From: Microbulbifer sediminum
GTDB lineage: Bacteria > Pseudomonadota > Gammaproteobacteria > Pseudomonadales > Cellvibrionaceae
Reading direction: 5' to 3'
DNA length: 64,000 bases
Assembly: GCF_021729035.1 (NCBI RefSeq)
Contig: NZ_JAJSAP010000001.1
Coordinates: 434,001-498,000 of the forward strand
The notes beneath the pieces were generated by a model. It was not told where the DNA came from. It saw only the letters and a list, made by a program, of their open reading frames with translations, and made no database searches. Of this stretch, positions 29,692 through 38,070 are shown piece by piece (position 1 is the first letter of the stretch; each line of letters begins with the position of its first letter). Both the position numbers and the translations under genes were made by a program.

Positions 29692-30621
29692 TTAGCTTTT
29701 GTTGGGCCCCGGCCCTAGTACGGCCTCAAGCCTTATTGCTAGGCGCTCAGCAAGTTCATCGGAAGATTGCCAAAAAATGCAATTGAACTGCCGAATGTCA
29801 AAATGAAGTTCCTCCATATGGTCCTGCCGGCAAGTCCAAAAAACCGGCAGTCCTAACCCCAAGGCAAAACCCGCCTCAAAGTAGACTCCGCCTCGATGCC
29901 CGGTGAAGTCGGCAACAACAAACCTGGACGCCTTGATTTGCCTGATGATTTCATCATCGATTCGGTTAATATGCTCTGCTTTATCTATTCGCAGAGGGTC
30001 ATACCCCGCACCGAACACTCCCGGCTCAAAACCATCGCTATATGCGGTATTTAGGTCGTCCGAAAACCACATAGCAACAAACCCTTGGGACGAGGTGGAT
30101 TCAGGCACTCTCAGCTCATCAAGCTTCATGTACCCTGGTGGCGTAATTTCACACTCCCCATCCATCGTGACGCTATTAACTAGGTACTGCTGCTCTAACA
30201 CTTTCAAAAGAAAGATAACGTCTTCCCTAGTGGCCGAATAAGTCGCCGCAAGAAAGCGTGGCTCCAGCACATTAAAATGTGCCCCCAAATGCTTAAGGTC
30301 TCGACTACCCTCAACCAGGAGCTGAATTGCCCTTTCCTCTACTGACGGGATAGATCGCGTTAAAATCTGGTTTAGGTTGCTTGTCGTAATCATCGGAATT
30401 GCGCCAGCCCTCCACTGCGAAAACACCCAGCCAGACAACTTGGCACGCTTCTCAACCCCTAACCCGGCTCCCATCATCGCTAAAGCGCTACCCGTGACCT
30501 TAAACTCACCGCAACGCGGACATTTCTGGTGAACATGGTCACCCGTTGGAGGTATTGTCTCGACAAATTTGGTTGTGCAGATTACACAAGGATCTTTTTC
30601 TGACATGGTTTTTCTACTCAT
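29692..30621 (-). CDS. zinc-ribbon protein with nucleoside 2-deoxyribosyltransferase-like domain (putative defence effector)
   Basis: A 309-aa protein with three parts. Residues about 10-45 form a zinc ribbon (CVIC and CPRCG). The middle is helical, perhaps a winged helix (about 115-170). Residues about 183-300 resemble nucleoside 2-deoxyribosyltransferases: GFVAMWFSDDL, DDEIIRQIKASRFVVADFTGHRGGVYFEAG and FALGLGLPVFWTCR. The Asp of VADFT and Glu of YFEAG fit that family's active site. Related folds act as nucleotide or NAD-degrading effectors in anti-phage systems, so an infection-triggered nucleosidase is a reasonable guess. Its place beside attR and the AbiJ-like gene supports a defence role. 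The start at 30621 is first in frame; one at 30606 is possible. Confidence 0.75.
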   Translation of the reverse strand: MSRKTMSEKDPCVICTTKFVETIPPTGDHVHQKCPRCGEFKVTGSALAMMGAGLGVEKRAKLSGWVFSQWRAGAIPMITTSNLNQILTRSIPSVEERAIQLLVEGSRDLKHLGAHFNVLEPRFLAATYSATREDVIFLLKVLEQQYLVNSVTMDGECEITPPGYMKLDELRVPESTSSQGFVAMWFSDDLNTAYSDGFEPGVFGAGYDPLRIDKAEHINRIDDEIIRQIKASRFVVADFTGHRGGVYFEAGFALGLGLPVFWTCRQDHMEELHFDIRQFNCIFWQSSDELAERLAIRLEAVLGPGPNKS

Positions 30622-30811
30622 GAGCTAAGCGTCGGCTTCCGGCGCAAATCTTGTATTTGTTATTCCCTAGATTAAATGAGGTCAAACGAGAGAGAAAACC
30701 CCATTTGGGCGGCGCGTTTCTAGAGCACGCTTCCCACGCGGACGGGTTTTATGACGGGTTTCAAGAATTCAACATCAGATTATCGTTAACAATCATAGGG
30801 TTAGCGCAACT

Positions 30812-30837
30812 GTTCAACTCCCGCCATCTCCACCAAA
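30812..30837 (+). repeat. attR: second copy of the ssrA 3' end
   Basis: A 26-bp direct repeat of 23642-23667 with a single difference (GTTCAACTC for GTTCGACTC). It marks the right end of the island. Confidence 0.9.
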
Positions 30838-30840
30838 TTA

Positions 30841-30877
30841 AAAGGCCCGGTACCGCAAGGTGCCGGGCCTTTTTTAT
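30841..30877 (+). terminator. probable original ssrA terminator, displaced beyond attR
   Basis: A 13-bp stem (30842-30854 with 30859-30871, one G-T pair, core GGCCCGG) with a GCAA loop is followed by a T-rich run. It stands 4 bases after attR, exactly where the ssrA terminator would have been before insertion. Confidence 0.85.
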
Positions 30878-30915
30878 TTTGGCAGAGCTGTCGGGAAGGG
30901 AACGCTTAGCGCAGG

Positions 30916-31300
30916 GTTCGATCAACGCGCAACGCGCGTTAAGACGGCCGCAGGGCCGCCCCGTAGGGGTGAGGAGCGAGAGCGACGAATCACTCCGGCC
31001 ATTACAGACTTCCAGAACCCTACCCCATTCTCTGGCGAAGCTGCTCACAAAGCGCCCGTGTTCGATCGATACGCGCATGCGCATCAAGACAGCCGCACGC
31101 CCCGAAGGGGTGAGGCGCAAAGCGCCGAGTCACTCCCGCCGCCACAGACTACCAAAGCCCTACTCCATTTTCTGACGAAGCTACTCGCTAAAGCGCCCAG
31201 GTTCGATCAACGCGCGAAGCGCGTTAAAACGGCCGCAGGGCTGCCCGCAGGGGTGAGGAGCGCAGCGACGAACACTCCCAGCATCGGCTATTCCAGTTGC
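30916..31300. repeat. three tandem imperfect repeats of about 142 bp
   Basis: Units start with GTTCGATC at 30916, 31060 and 31201 (periods 144 and 141). Each contains a short palindrome like AACGCGCGAAGCGCGTT, then a GCCGCAGGG...GGGGTGAGG block, AGCGACGA, and CACTCC followed by ACAGACT in the first two. The open frames across them are low in complexity and I do not call them genes. These are not CRISPR repeats: units are contiguous and long, with no unique spacers. They lie directly beyond the ssrA terminator. Confidence 0.75.
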
Positions 31301-31734
31301 CCAGCCTGGTTAAACAGCTGCGTTAGTGCTTATTCATGCCAAACACCAATCTGGCTTCAATTATTCCAGTTTTAAAGGAAAGGACTAAAATGGACTAGAG
31401 ATCCCAGGGCAGAGCCTGTTGTCAATAAAATTGCTGACTAACACCAGGAGCAATGGATAGGAGGACGTTTCAGTCCACCAAAAAACAACAACAGCGCCAG
31501 TTTTGGCGCCTTCCACAGCCTGTCATCGCAGCTTCTCGTAAACCTGCTATCACTCATCTGGACAATCACAACACGTCCGAATCCGCAGCTACCCAGCTGG
31601 TGCCGCAAAGAACATTGCGAGCATTGGCGCGATCGTAAAAAGCCACGGTCCAGCATTATGGCTGGGCCCAGACTCAACGACGCGCCGAACATGCCCGCTC
31701 AATGACACATGAAGAGTAAGGACCGAACAAAGGC
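31301..31734. other. no gene recognised
   Basis: Noncoding stretch between the tandem repeats and the phosphoesterase gene. It contains a small hairpin (GCGCCAGTTTTGGCGC near 31494) but no supported gene; short frames on both strands have no recognisable features. Confidence 0.5.
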
Positions 31735-32796
31735 ATGAAGCTTACATCATTAAGTATCGCAGTCGCCGTCGCAATGCTATCTCCAGGCCTCTGGGCGGAG
31801 GAAAGAGCGGATGGGTTTTCCTACGATAAGGAACGACTGTCTGGGGCCACGCCCTGGACCTCTCAGCCGATTCAGAAAGATCCCGCCGAGTTCCAGTTCG
31901 TCGTCATCGGCGACCGGACCGGTGGAGCCAACCAGGAAGGCACCTTCAAGCTCGCCATCAATCAACTCAATCTGCTGCTGCCCGAGTTCGTCATCAATGT
32001 CGGTGACCTGATCGAGGGATACAGTGACGACAAGGGGGAACTGAATGCCGAGTGGGATGAAGTCGACCAGATGTTGAGCGAGCTCAAAATGCCGTTCTTC
32101 CGCACACCGGGTAACCACGACATCGCAAACAAGACCGCGCAGCAGGTCTGGAAGGATAGGCACGGTGCCACCTACTACCACTTCGTCTACAAGGATGTCC
32201 TGTTCATGGTTCTTGATAGCGAAGACCCGCCGCGCGCGGCGCCCGAGGGCATGAGGGAAAAGCTGGAGCTGTACAACAGGCTGCAGGTGGAAGATCCCGC
32301 CAGGGCCAAGGAGATGCTGGCTGAGTTCATGGCTGACGAGGCGGTGGTCGCGGCACTCGGTAAGCCCGTCGAGTTTGGCGAAAAGCAAGTGGCGTGGATC
32401 AAGAGGACTCTCGCTGACAACCCGAACGTGCGCTGGACCTTCCTGTTCCTCCATGAACCCGCCTGGGAGAATGCGTCCGTCAGCTTCAAGGCGATCCAGA
32501 ACATGCTCAAGGCTCGCAAGCACACCTTTCTCGCCGGCCACCTGCATTACTACGACTACGATTTACTCGATGGTTCCGAGCACATCACGATGGGCCCCGC
32601 CGGTGCCTCGTTCCACCAAGAGGGACCCGGCAACGTGGATCACATCATGTGGGTGACCATGACCAAGGAGGGCCCCCAGATAGGAAATATCGCCCTCAAG
32701 GGAATCTTTGACCGCAAAGGCCTCGATCCAGAGTTGTTCGGCGCCTATGACCGCAAGGGCGCCGATAAGGAAGCGAAGCCCAAAAAGGACGAATGA
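31735..32796 (+). CDS. secreted calcineurin-like metallophosphoesterase
   Basis: A 353-aa exported protein: signal peptide MKLTSLSIAVAVAMLSPGLWA, then a dinuclear-metal phosphoesterase domain with motifs in order GDRTGG (an atypical form of GDxH, with Arg-Thr in place of x-His), GDLIEG, GNHD, LFLHEPAW and GHLHYYD. It therefore probably hydrolyses phosphomono- or diesters in the periplasm or outside the cell. The C-terminus is Lys-rich (KEAKPKKDE). The replaced first-motif His is seen in some periplasmic family members. It stands alone between ssrA-related scars, so it may be cargo of an older insertion. Substrate unknown. Confidence 0.88.
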   Translation: MKLTSLSIAVAVAMLSPGLWAEERADGFSYDKERLSGATPWTSQPIQKDPAEFQFVVIGDRTGGANQEGTFKLAINQLNLLLPEFVINVGDLIEGYSDDKGELNAEWDEVDQMLSELKMPFFRTPGNHDIANKTAQQVWKDRHGATYYHFVYKDVLFMVLDSEDPPRAAPEGMREKLELYNRLQVEDPARAKEMLAEFMADEAVVAALGKPVEFGEKQVAWIKRTLADNPNVRWTFLFLHEPAWENASVSFKAIQNMLKARKHTFLAGHLHYYDYDLLDGSEHITMGPAGASFHQEGPGNVDHIMWVTMTKEGPQIGNIALKGIFDRKGLDPELFGAYDRKGADKEAKPKKDE

Positions 32797-33386
32797 TTTG
32801 GACAGGCTAATGATGAGAATGAACTAACCGAAAGCCGCACCTATACGAGCACATTGCTTAAGCGGTGGGGTTATTTGTGGGGTCCAACGAAAACCACCAC
32901 TACAACCTCAGTAACTACGGGCCTACCAGAAAGATTTCGACTCCCGCCATCCCTGCCGCAACGGCTAACGAAATGAGGGGAAGGCAAAGCGACCGGGTTA
33001 AATCCATATGCGAACGCGAATCAATACAATCGAGGGTGACCCCGGCTGAGGAGCAATGCTACGAATCACTCATGCGATTACCCCTATCCCCTGACCTGGC
33101 GACCACTTATGAAGAGCACAGAAAACTCCAATGATGCTAAATATCGGAATATTTACCCGGAACGGGAGCTCATGCCGCATCAGGATCCCAAGATTCAGCC
33201 CCCAAAAAACCTTTGACTTGCTTCTCAAGAGGCCCTACAGTGCCTACAGTTAAAAGTAAGCCTCTTGTTTAAATCCTCAGTTTCGTCGCATCTGTATTTC
33301 TTCGTCCTGCAGCATCTAAATTCCAGTCTTTTTTTACTACCCGCGCCCCATAAAGGCTGATCAATAGTTGTTTACAGGAAATCACC
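32797..33386. other. intergenic with an ssrA 3' fragment and the csp leader
   Basis: No supported gene. It contains the ssrA-like fragment described separately at 32936 and, at its right end, the long leader expected of a cold-shock gene. An 89-codon frame at 32865-33134 has no features of a protein. Confidence 0.5.
32936..32951 (+). repeat. third partial copy of the ssrA 3' end
   Basis: TTCGACTCCCGCCATC is identical to 16 bases of the tmRNA T-arm and 3' end (23644-23659); the match stops before CCACCA. It points to another past integration at ssrA or an att-like remnant. Confidence 0.6.
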
Positions 33387-33596
33387 ATGTCTAATTCAAC
33401 GACCGGTACCGTTAAGTGGTTTAACGAATCCAAGGGCTTTGGCTTTATTGAACAGAAGTCTGGCCCTGATGTGTTCGCACACTTCAGCGCAATCGTCAGC
33501 TCAGGATTCAAAACCCTGGCCGAAGGCCAGGCTGTTGAGTTCTCCGTAACCCAGGGCCCCAAAGGCCCGCAAGCTGAAAACATTGTTTGTGTCTGA
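33387..33596 (+). CDS. CspA-family cold-shock protein
   Basis: A 69-aa single cold-shock domain: [30 protein letters not shown] contains RNP1 (KGFGFI) and RNP2 (VFAHF), and PKGPQAENI closes the beta barrel. It binds single-stranded RNA or DNA as an RNA chaperone. AGGAAATCACC precedes the ATG. It lies 272 bases upstream of the RNase R gene in the same direction. RNase R needs help with structured RNA in the cold, so a functional link is plausible. Confidence 0.95.
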   Translation: MSNSTTGTVKWFNESKGFGFIEQKSGPDVFAHFSAIVSSGFKTLAEGQAVEFSVTQGPKGPQAENIVCV

Positions 33597-33658
33597 GCCA
33601 ACAGGCTCACATTTACAGCCGGCCCTGCAAAGGTCCACTGCTGGGTGGCCCGGATGCC

Positions 33659-33734
33659 ACCCCGGTTGAGAGGCAACCTCCGGGTCTCCCAACCTGAAAG
33701 ACCGGCCTTCAGACTGGTGACAGTCTGAATGGCC
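33659..33734 (+). repeat. two successive hairpins between csp and rnr
   Basis: ACCCGGTTG pairs with CAACC-TC-CGGGT (33659-33685), and GGCCTTCAGACTG pairs with CAGTCTGAATGGCC (33704-33734). No U-run follows either. They may tune transcription or RNA stability ahead of the RNase R gene. Confidence 0.6.
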
Positions 33735-33868
33735 ACTAGTAACACCCGCTCAACACCTTTGAGCCATTCCGCCTGTATACCTTGCCGAGTAACACCTGAT
33801 CTGCCCTGCCACATCACTCAAGTTCTCACCAAGCGCAATTTTATTGGCGGTTTTCCCGAGAGAATTTT

Positions 33869-36142
33869 ATGAGAAAAGCCCCAGTAGCTGCGTTTAATCC
33901 CAGCGATGCTGAAAAATACAGCCACCCAATTCCCGCGCGCGAGTTCATTATGAGCTTGCTCGAGAACAATAAAAAAGCCCTTGACCGTGAGAATCTGGCA
34001 ACAGTCCTTGAACTCAACAGCGATGAACAGAAAGAGGCATTGCGCCGCCGGTTGCGGGCAATGGAGCGTGACGGACAAATTGCCTTTGACCGCCGCAAGG
34101 GCTACAGCCTGGTTAAAGCAGAGGACCTGGTAAGCGGCCGTGTCATCGGCCACCCGGATGGTTTCGGCTTCCTTAGCAGCGATGCACTGGAAGAAGACCT
34201 GTTCTTATCGGACAACGAAATGCTGACTGTCTTTGACGGTGACCGTGTGCAGGCCCGCATCAGCGGTACCGACCGGCGCGGTCGCAAGCTCGGCGTTATT
34301 GTCAATGTCATTGAGCGCAATACCCAGCAGCTTGTGGGCCGTTTGCAGTTTGAGGATGACCACTATTTCCTCAAGCCGGAAAACAGCCGCATTGCCCACG
34401 AGATAGACCTCGACCGTGACGAATTGATGGGCGCAAAGCCAGGGCAGTACATCTCCGTAGATATCACCGAGTTCCCGAGCCGGCGCTACAATGCCTTCGG
34501 GCGTGTAACAGAGGTGCTGGGGGACTCCATGGGGCCCGGCATGGAGATCGACGTGGCAATCCGCAGCCATGACATCCCCCACAGCTGGCCGCAGGATGCC
34601 CTGCGGGCGGCGAAAAAGCTGGGCAGTGAGGTACCCGAGGCAGACAAGCTGCATCGTGCCGACCTGAGAAAACTGCCATTTGTAACTATCGACGGCGAGG
34701 ACGCCAAAGACTTCGACGATGCCGTCTACTGTGAAAATGTTGCGTCCGGTGGCTGGCGCCTGTTCGTAGCAATTGCGGATGTTTCGCACTATGTCGCCCC
34801 CGGCAGTGCGCTCGACCAGGAAGCCCGGAAGCGCGCAACATCCGTGTACTTCCCCGGCCGCGTGGTACCGATGTTGCCGGAATCACTCTCAAACGGACTC
34901 TGTTCGCTCAATCCACAGGTAGACCGGCTGGTTATGGTCTGTGAGATGACCATCAGCAAGTCCGGGAAAATGACCGGTTACACCTTCTCAGAAGGTGTTA
35001 TCCACTCCCATGCCCGCCTCACCTATAACCAGGTAAACGCGTTCCTGACGTCACCGGATTCAAGCCTGGGTCGCAAGACCGCGCGCAAGCTTGGGGAAAC
35101 GGCACCGCACATCCTCGCCCTCCACCAGTTGTATGCGGCATTGAAAAGAGCCCGGACAAAACGCGGCGCAATGGATTTCGAAAAACCTGAAGTGCAATTT
35201 GAATTCACGGAAGACCGCAAGATTGAACGTATAAAGCCTGTCATACGCAACGACGCGCACAAGATGATTGAGGAGTTCATGCTGAGCGCTAACGTGGCGA
35301 CCGCAGACTTCCTCGAGCAACAGAAGATGCCGACACTGTACCGGGTACATGAAGGCCCGCAAGACAAGAAGCTGACGGCCCTGCGCGCCTTCCTTCACGC
35401 CAGGGGACTCAAGCTGGCCGGCGGCAACAAGCCCCGCCCCGCACATTTCGACCAGCTACTGACCCAGGTAGACCAGCGCAGCGATGCGCAAACCATCCGC
35501 ACCATGATGCTGCGGTCTCTCAGCCAGGCCGAGTATAGCCCCGATAACCGGGGCCATTTTGGCCTCGCCTATTCCGCCTACGCGCACTTTACTTCACCCA
35601 TTCGGCGGTATCCGGACCTGATGGTGCACAGGGCCATTCGCTCAGTGATCCGCCAGCCAAAGCAACGCGCTACTTTGCCCCAGCAGCTTAAAGCCATCTT
35701 CGGCGCGGACAAAGGAGCGGTGAAGCGTTTCGCTAGCGCTGCCCCGCTCGCCCCCCAGGAGAGCTACCCGTACGACAAACCGACAGTGGAAACCCTTGCG
35801 GAACATTGTTCCCATGCCTCGCGGCGCGCCGACAAGGCGAGCTGGGATGTAGAGGCCTGGCTGAAGTGCGAATTTATGCAGGATTTTGTCGGTGACACCT
35901 TCTATGGCCATGTGAGCAGTGTCACCAACTTTGGCCTGTTTATCGAGCTTGACGAGATTCAGGTCGAAGGCCTGGTACACGTAACGACCCTGAAAAAGGA
36001 CTATTACCACTTTGATGCAGCCAGGCAATGCCTTACCGGCGAGCGCAGCAATACGAGCTTTGCCATTGGCGATGTCTTCGAAGTGCGCGTCGTGCGCGTC
36101 GATATGGAGCGGCGCAAAATAGAGTTCGCACTGGTCGATTAG
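33869..36142 (+). CDS. ribonuclease R-type 3'-5' exoribonuclease lacking the Lys-rich tail
   Basis: A 757-aa RNB-family exoribonuclease that degrades structured RNA; in E. coli RNase R works with tmRNA-SmpB to clear non-stop mRNAs. An RNase R-type winged helix (residues about 25-85) is followed by cold-shock domains (about 88-250, GHPDGFGFL). The RNB centre has FVTIDGEDAKDFDDAVY with Asp 275, 281, 283 and 284. A C-terminal S1 domain (about 665-757) ends ERRKIEFALVD. The basic tail that follows S1 in E. coli RNase R (813 aa), used for recruitment to stalled ribosomes, is absent. GAGAG lies six bases before the ATG. It may be a second copy, since the usual rnr neighbours (rlmB) are not here. 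Confidence 0.93.
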   Translation: MRKAPVAAFNPSDAEKYSHPIPAREFIMSLLENNKKALDRENLATVLELNSDEQKEALRRRLRAMERDGQIAFDRRKGYSLVKAEDLVSGRVIGHPDGFGFLSSDALEEDLFLSDNEMLTVFDGDRVQARISGTDRRGRKLGVIVNVIERNTQQLVGRLQFEDDHYFLKPENSRIAHEIDLDRDELMGAKPGQYISVDITEFPSRRYNAFGRVTEVLGDSMGPGMEIDVAIRSHDIPHSWPQDALRAAKKLGSEVPEADKLHRADLRKLPFVTIDGEDAKDFDDAVYCENVASGGWRLFVAIADVSHYVAPGSALDQEARKRATSVYFPGRVVPMLPESLSNGLCSLNPQVDRLVMVCEMTISKSGKMTGYTFSEGVIHSHARLTYNQVNAFLTSPDSSLGRKTARKLGETAPHILALHQLYAALKRARTKRGAMDFEKPEVQFEFTEDRKIERIKPVIRNDAHKMIEEFMLSANVATADFLEQQKMPTLYRVHEGPQDKKLTALRAFLHARGLKLAGGNKPRPAHFDQLLTQVDQRSDAQTIRTMMLRSLSQAEYSPDNRGHFGLAYSAYAHFTSPIRRYPDLMVHRAIRSVIRQPKQRATLPQQLKAIFGADKGAVKRFASAAPLAPQESYPYDKPTVETLAEHCSHASRRADKASWDVEAWLKCEFMQDFVGDTFYGHVSSVTNFGLFIELDEIQVEGLVHVTTLKKDYYHFDAARQCLTGERSNTSFAIGDVFEVRVVRVDMERRKIEFALVD

Positions 36143-36228
36143 GATCCTGGCCCGGGCACTTTTTGAGCAAACATTCAAAAGTTGACAGTGGTTTCCCCAG
36201 ATAATTTCCTCCCTGGCAACTGACTTGC

Positions 36229-36411
36229 CTGGGGAGTCCTGGGTTCGACACTGTCAATGAAGCCTGAGATGCATACCGTGATGGCGGCCTGTCAACCATA
36301 TGCCACGCAGCACTTTAATGGCTGCCAATCACGACCACTTACGCTCTAACGTATTAAGCTCACCAGCAGTCTTCTGCCAAGTTCCAGAAGTGCGCGGCAG
36401 ATGGATCCAGA
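36229..36411 (+). pseudogene. decayed ssrA (tmRNA)-like sequence
   Basis: Bases 36231-36289 align with tmRNA 5' bases 23276-23335 at about 43 of 60 positions, keeping GGGGA, GGGTTCGAC (for GGATTCGAC) and ATGCATACCGTGATGGC. A second piece, GGCTGCCAATCACG (36320-36333), matches tmRNA just after that. A third, AGCAGTCTTCTGCCAA then GTTCCAG and GCGCGGCAGATGG (36365-36404), matches 23445-23481. The tag frame and a proper 3' T-arm/CCA are missing, so it cannot work as tmRNA. I take it as a remnant of a second ssrA copy. Confidence 0.7.
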
Positions 36412-36932
36412 CGATCCACGCAAAAGCCCTTCCCTCTCCTGTGCCGGTATACGCCACTCGACCGCAGCCACCATCAATCAACCCGCTACAGCTAAAGCCA
36501 CACTACCTGCCCCACCAGCGAAAGAAAATAAATTTCACTAAAAGTGTGAACCGTAGCAATTTTTTTTTACCTAAAGAAAAAAAGTTGTTGCAGCGTGCTC
36601 GACAGTCGGAGACTCTCGAGCGGTGAAGATGAATTTGGCGCTAAGGTCATTGCACTCCCGGACCAAGCATTTCGCAGGTGGTGCGGATCCCAAACCGCCA
36701 CATTACAAGCCCCATTCACATATACGAAACACCAGCGTCGATTTACGCAGGGTAAATTTACACAGCAGAAGGAGGGCAAGGGGTAAACACTTCGGGCAAG
36801 CGCTCGTCACTAGTAATTACAGGCCGCGCCAGACGGCCCCATGAGCGATGTGAAAGCCAGACACAACGACATACAACACTGTTGTACGCGAAACACCTTG
36901 GTTCAAAAGCAATAAGACAAGGAAAGAAGTGT
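36412..36932. other. no gene recognised
   Basis: Sequence between the ssrA remnant and the DUF3050 gene. A T9 run sits near 36561 and A-rich stretches follow; short frames here show no protein features. The DUF3050 promoter should lie at its right end. Confidence 0.5.
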
Positions 36933-37715
36933 ATGAAAAATCAGCTGCAATCCGTCACTGAAACCCTCCAACACCACCGGCTCTACCAAAGTATTACCAC
37001 CCTTGACCAGTTGCGCGAGTTCATGGGCATCCATGTATTCGCGGTATGGGATTTCATGACTCTCGTGAAACGCCTGCAGAACTCCCTGACGTGCGTCTCC
37101 CTCCCCTGGAAAAACCCGGACAATATCTTCGCTGCCCGGCTGATCAATGAAATCGTATTTTACGAGGAAACTGACCTGAATTTTGACGGCCAGCCTGCGA
37201 GTCACCTGACAATGTATCTGGAAGCCATGGAGGAAATCCAGGCGGATGCATCCTGCTTCCTCACATTCATTGCGGCGCTGGAGCGGGGCCAGGACCTGGA
37301 GGCCGCCCTAGAGGAGGCCAACACACCGGATTTCGTCCGGGAGTTCGTGCGGGCCAATATCCAGGTTGCTTTAGATGGTGGCGATGAAGAGGTTGCCGCA
37401 AATTTTCTCTACGGTCGGGAAGACGCCATCCCCGAAATGTTCACCCAGCTCCTGAGCCAGTGGGGAGTAGATGAGAGCCGCGTTCCCCGCATGACCTACT
37501 ATCTGAAGAGACACATTGATCTTGACGGGGATGAGCATGGCCCTGCCGCACAGAAAATTCTCGAAAGCCTGATAGGGGGGTGTGAACACGCCCGGACCCG
37601 TGCGCTCAGGGCTGCGGAACAGGCGATAAAGGGAAGAATCCGGCTCTGGGATGGCATTCTACTGCAGATTGAGCAGGCTGAATCGTCCACACGGCCCGAG
37701 CGAATCGCCGTCTAG
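36933..37715 (+). CDS. DUF3050 (haem-oxygenase-fold) protein
   Basis: A 260-aa soluble, mostly helical protein of the DUF3050 family. Typical segments are LREFMGIHVFAVWDFMTLVKRLQ near the N-terminus and INEIVFYEETD with conserved Glu and His positions, as in haem-oxygenase-like di-iron folds. The C-terminal MTYYLKRHIDLDGDEHGP holds further His/Asp/Glu. Function is unknown in the family; the conserved His and acids suggest metal binding. The start at 36933 has AGGAAAG upstream; an ATG 51 bases earlier lacks a Shine-Dalgarno. Confidence 0.85.
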   Translation: MKNQLQSVTETLQHHRLYQSITTLDQLREFMGIHVFAVWDFMTLVKRLQNSLTCVSLPWKNPDNIFAARLINEIVFYEETDLNFDGQPASHLTMYLEAMEEIQADASCFLTFIAALERGQDLEAALEEANTPDFVREFVRANIQVALDGGDEEVAANFLYGREDAIPEMFTQLLSQWGVDESRVPRMTYYLKRHIDLDGDEHGPAAQKILESLIGGCEHARTRALRAAEQAIKGRIRLWDGILLQIEQAESSTRPERIAV

Positions 37716-38070
37716 AGATACCGGCTGGCGAACTCAGCCTGCCCCCTGGCAAGTCCGGCTTCGGTAGTTGCCGGGGGGCGCCCTTCTGTAAGCCCATGTT
37801 TCCCCACACGTCCTGCACTATCCTGTCACAGGCGGCAACAATTACCGGCATACGACTTGCCAGACGAGCGTATGGTGCCCGGCGCCATGGGTGGAGTAGC
37901 GGGCTGCCACCATTTGCGGACAGCGCGGGAGCGATGCCAGGTCGGTTGCACGGGCCGCCCCAGGCCACCCACCGGTCATTACACATTCAAGCGCCAGGTT
38001 TTAAGATGGCCGGGATTTTATGTCTTGAGTGGAAACTGATCATTCATCCAACCCAGCAAGGAGGTCATTA
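37716..38070. other. no gene recognised
   Basis: Short frames on both strands have no recognisable features. The right end provides the Shine-Dalgarno (AGGAGGT) of the SDR gene. Confidence 0.5.

Larger units (their letters stand above)
23642..30837. mobile_element. ssrA-integrated genomic island (about 7.2 kb)
   Basis: The element lies between two copies of the ssrA 3' end (23642-23667 and 30812-30837, 25 of 26 identical). It has a P4-type tyrosine integrase next to attL, an AlpA-type regulator, an overlapping run of small genes ending in a replication-like protein, iteron-like repeats, and an AT-rich cargo segment with two putative defence genes. There are no capsid, portal or conjugation genes. 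The order int, alpA, replication, cargo recalls phage satellites (PICI/P4-like), but with no packaging gene visible I call it only a satellite-like or cryptic island. Confidence 0.88.

Noticed and set aside
30916-31300. CRISPR array
   Set aside because: The three units are 141-144 bp long, contiguous and without spacers; no cas gene is present.
32865-33134. An 89-codon frame before the csp gene
   Set aside because: It runs through the ssrA 3' fragment and has no protein features.
36182-36205. A TTGACA followed by GATAAT as promoter of the ssrA-like remnant
   Set aside because: Spacing is only 12 bp, too short for sigma-70.
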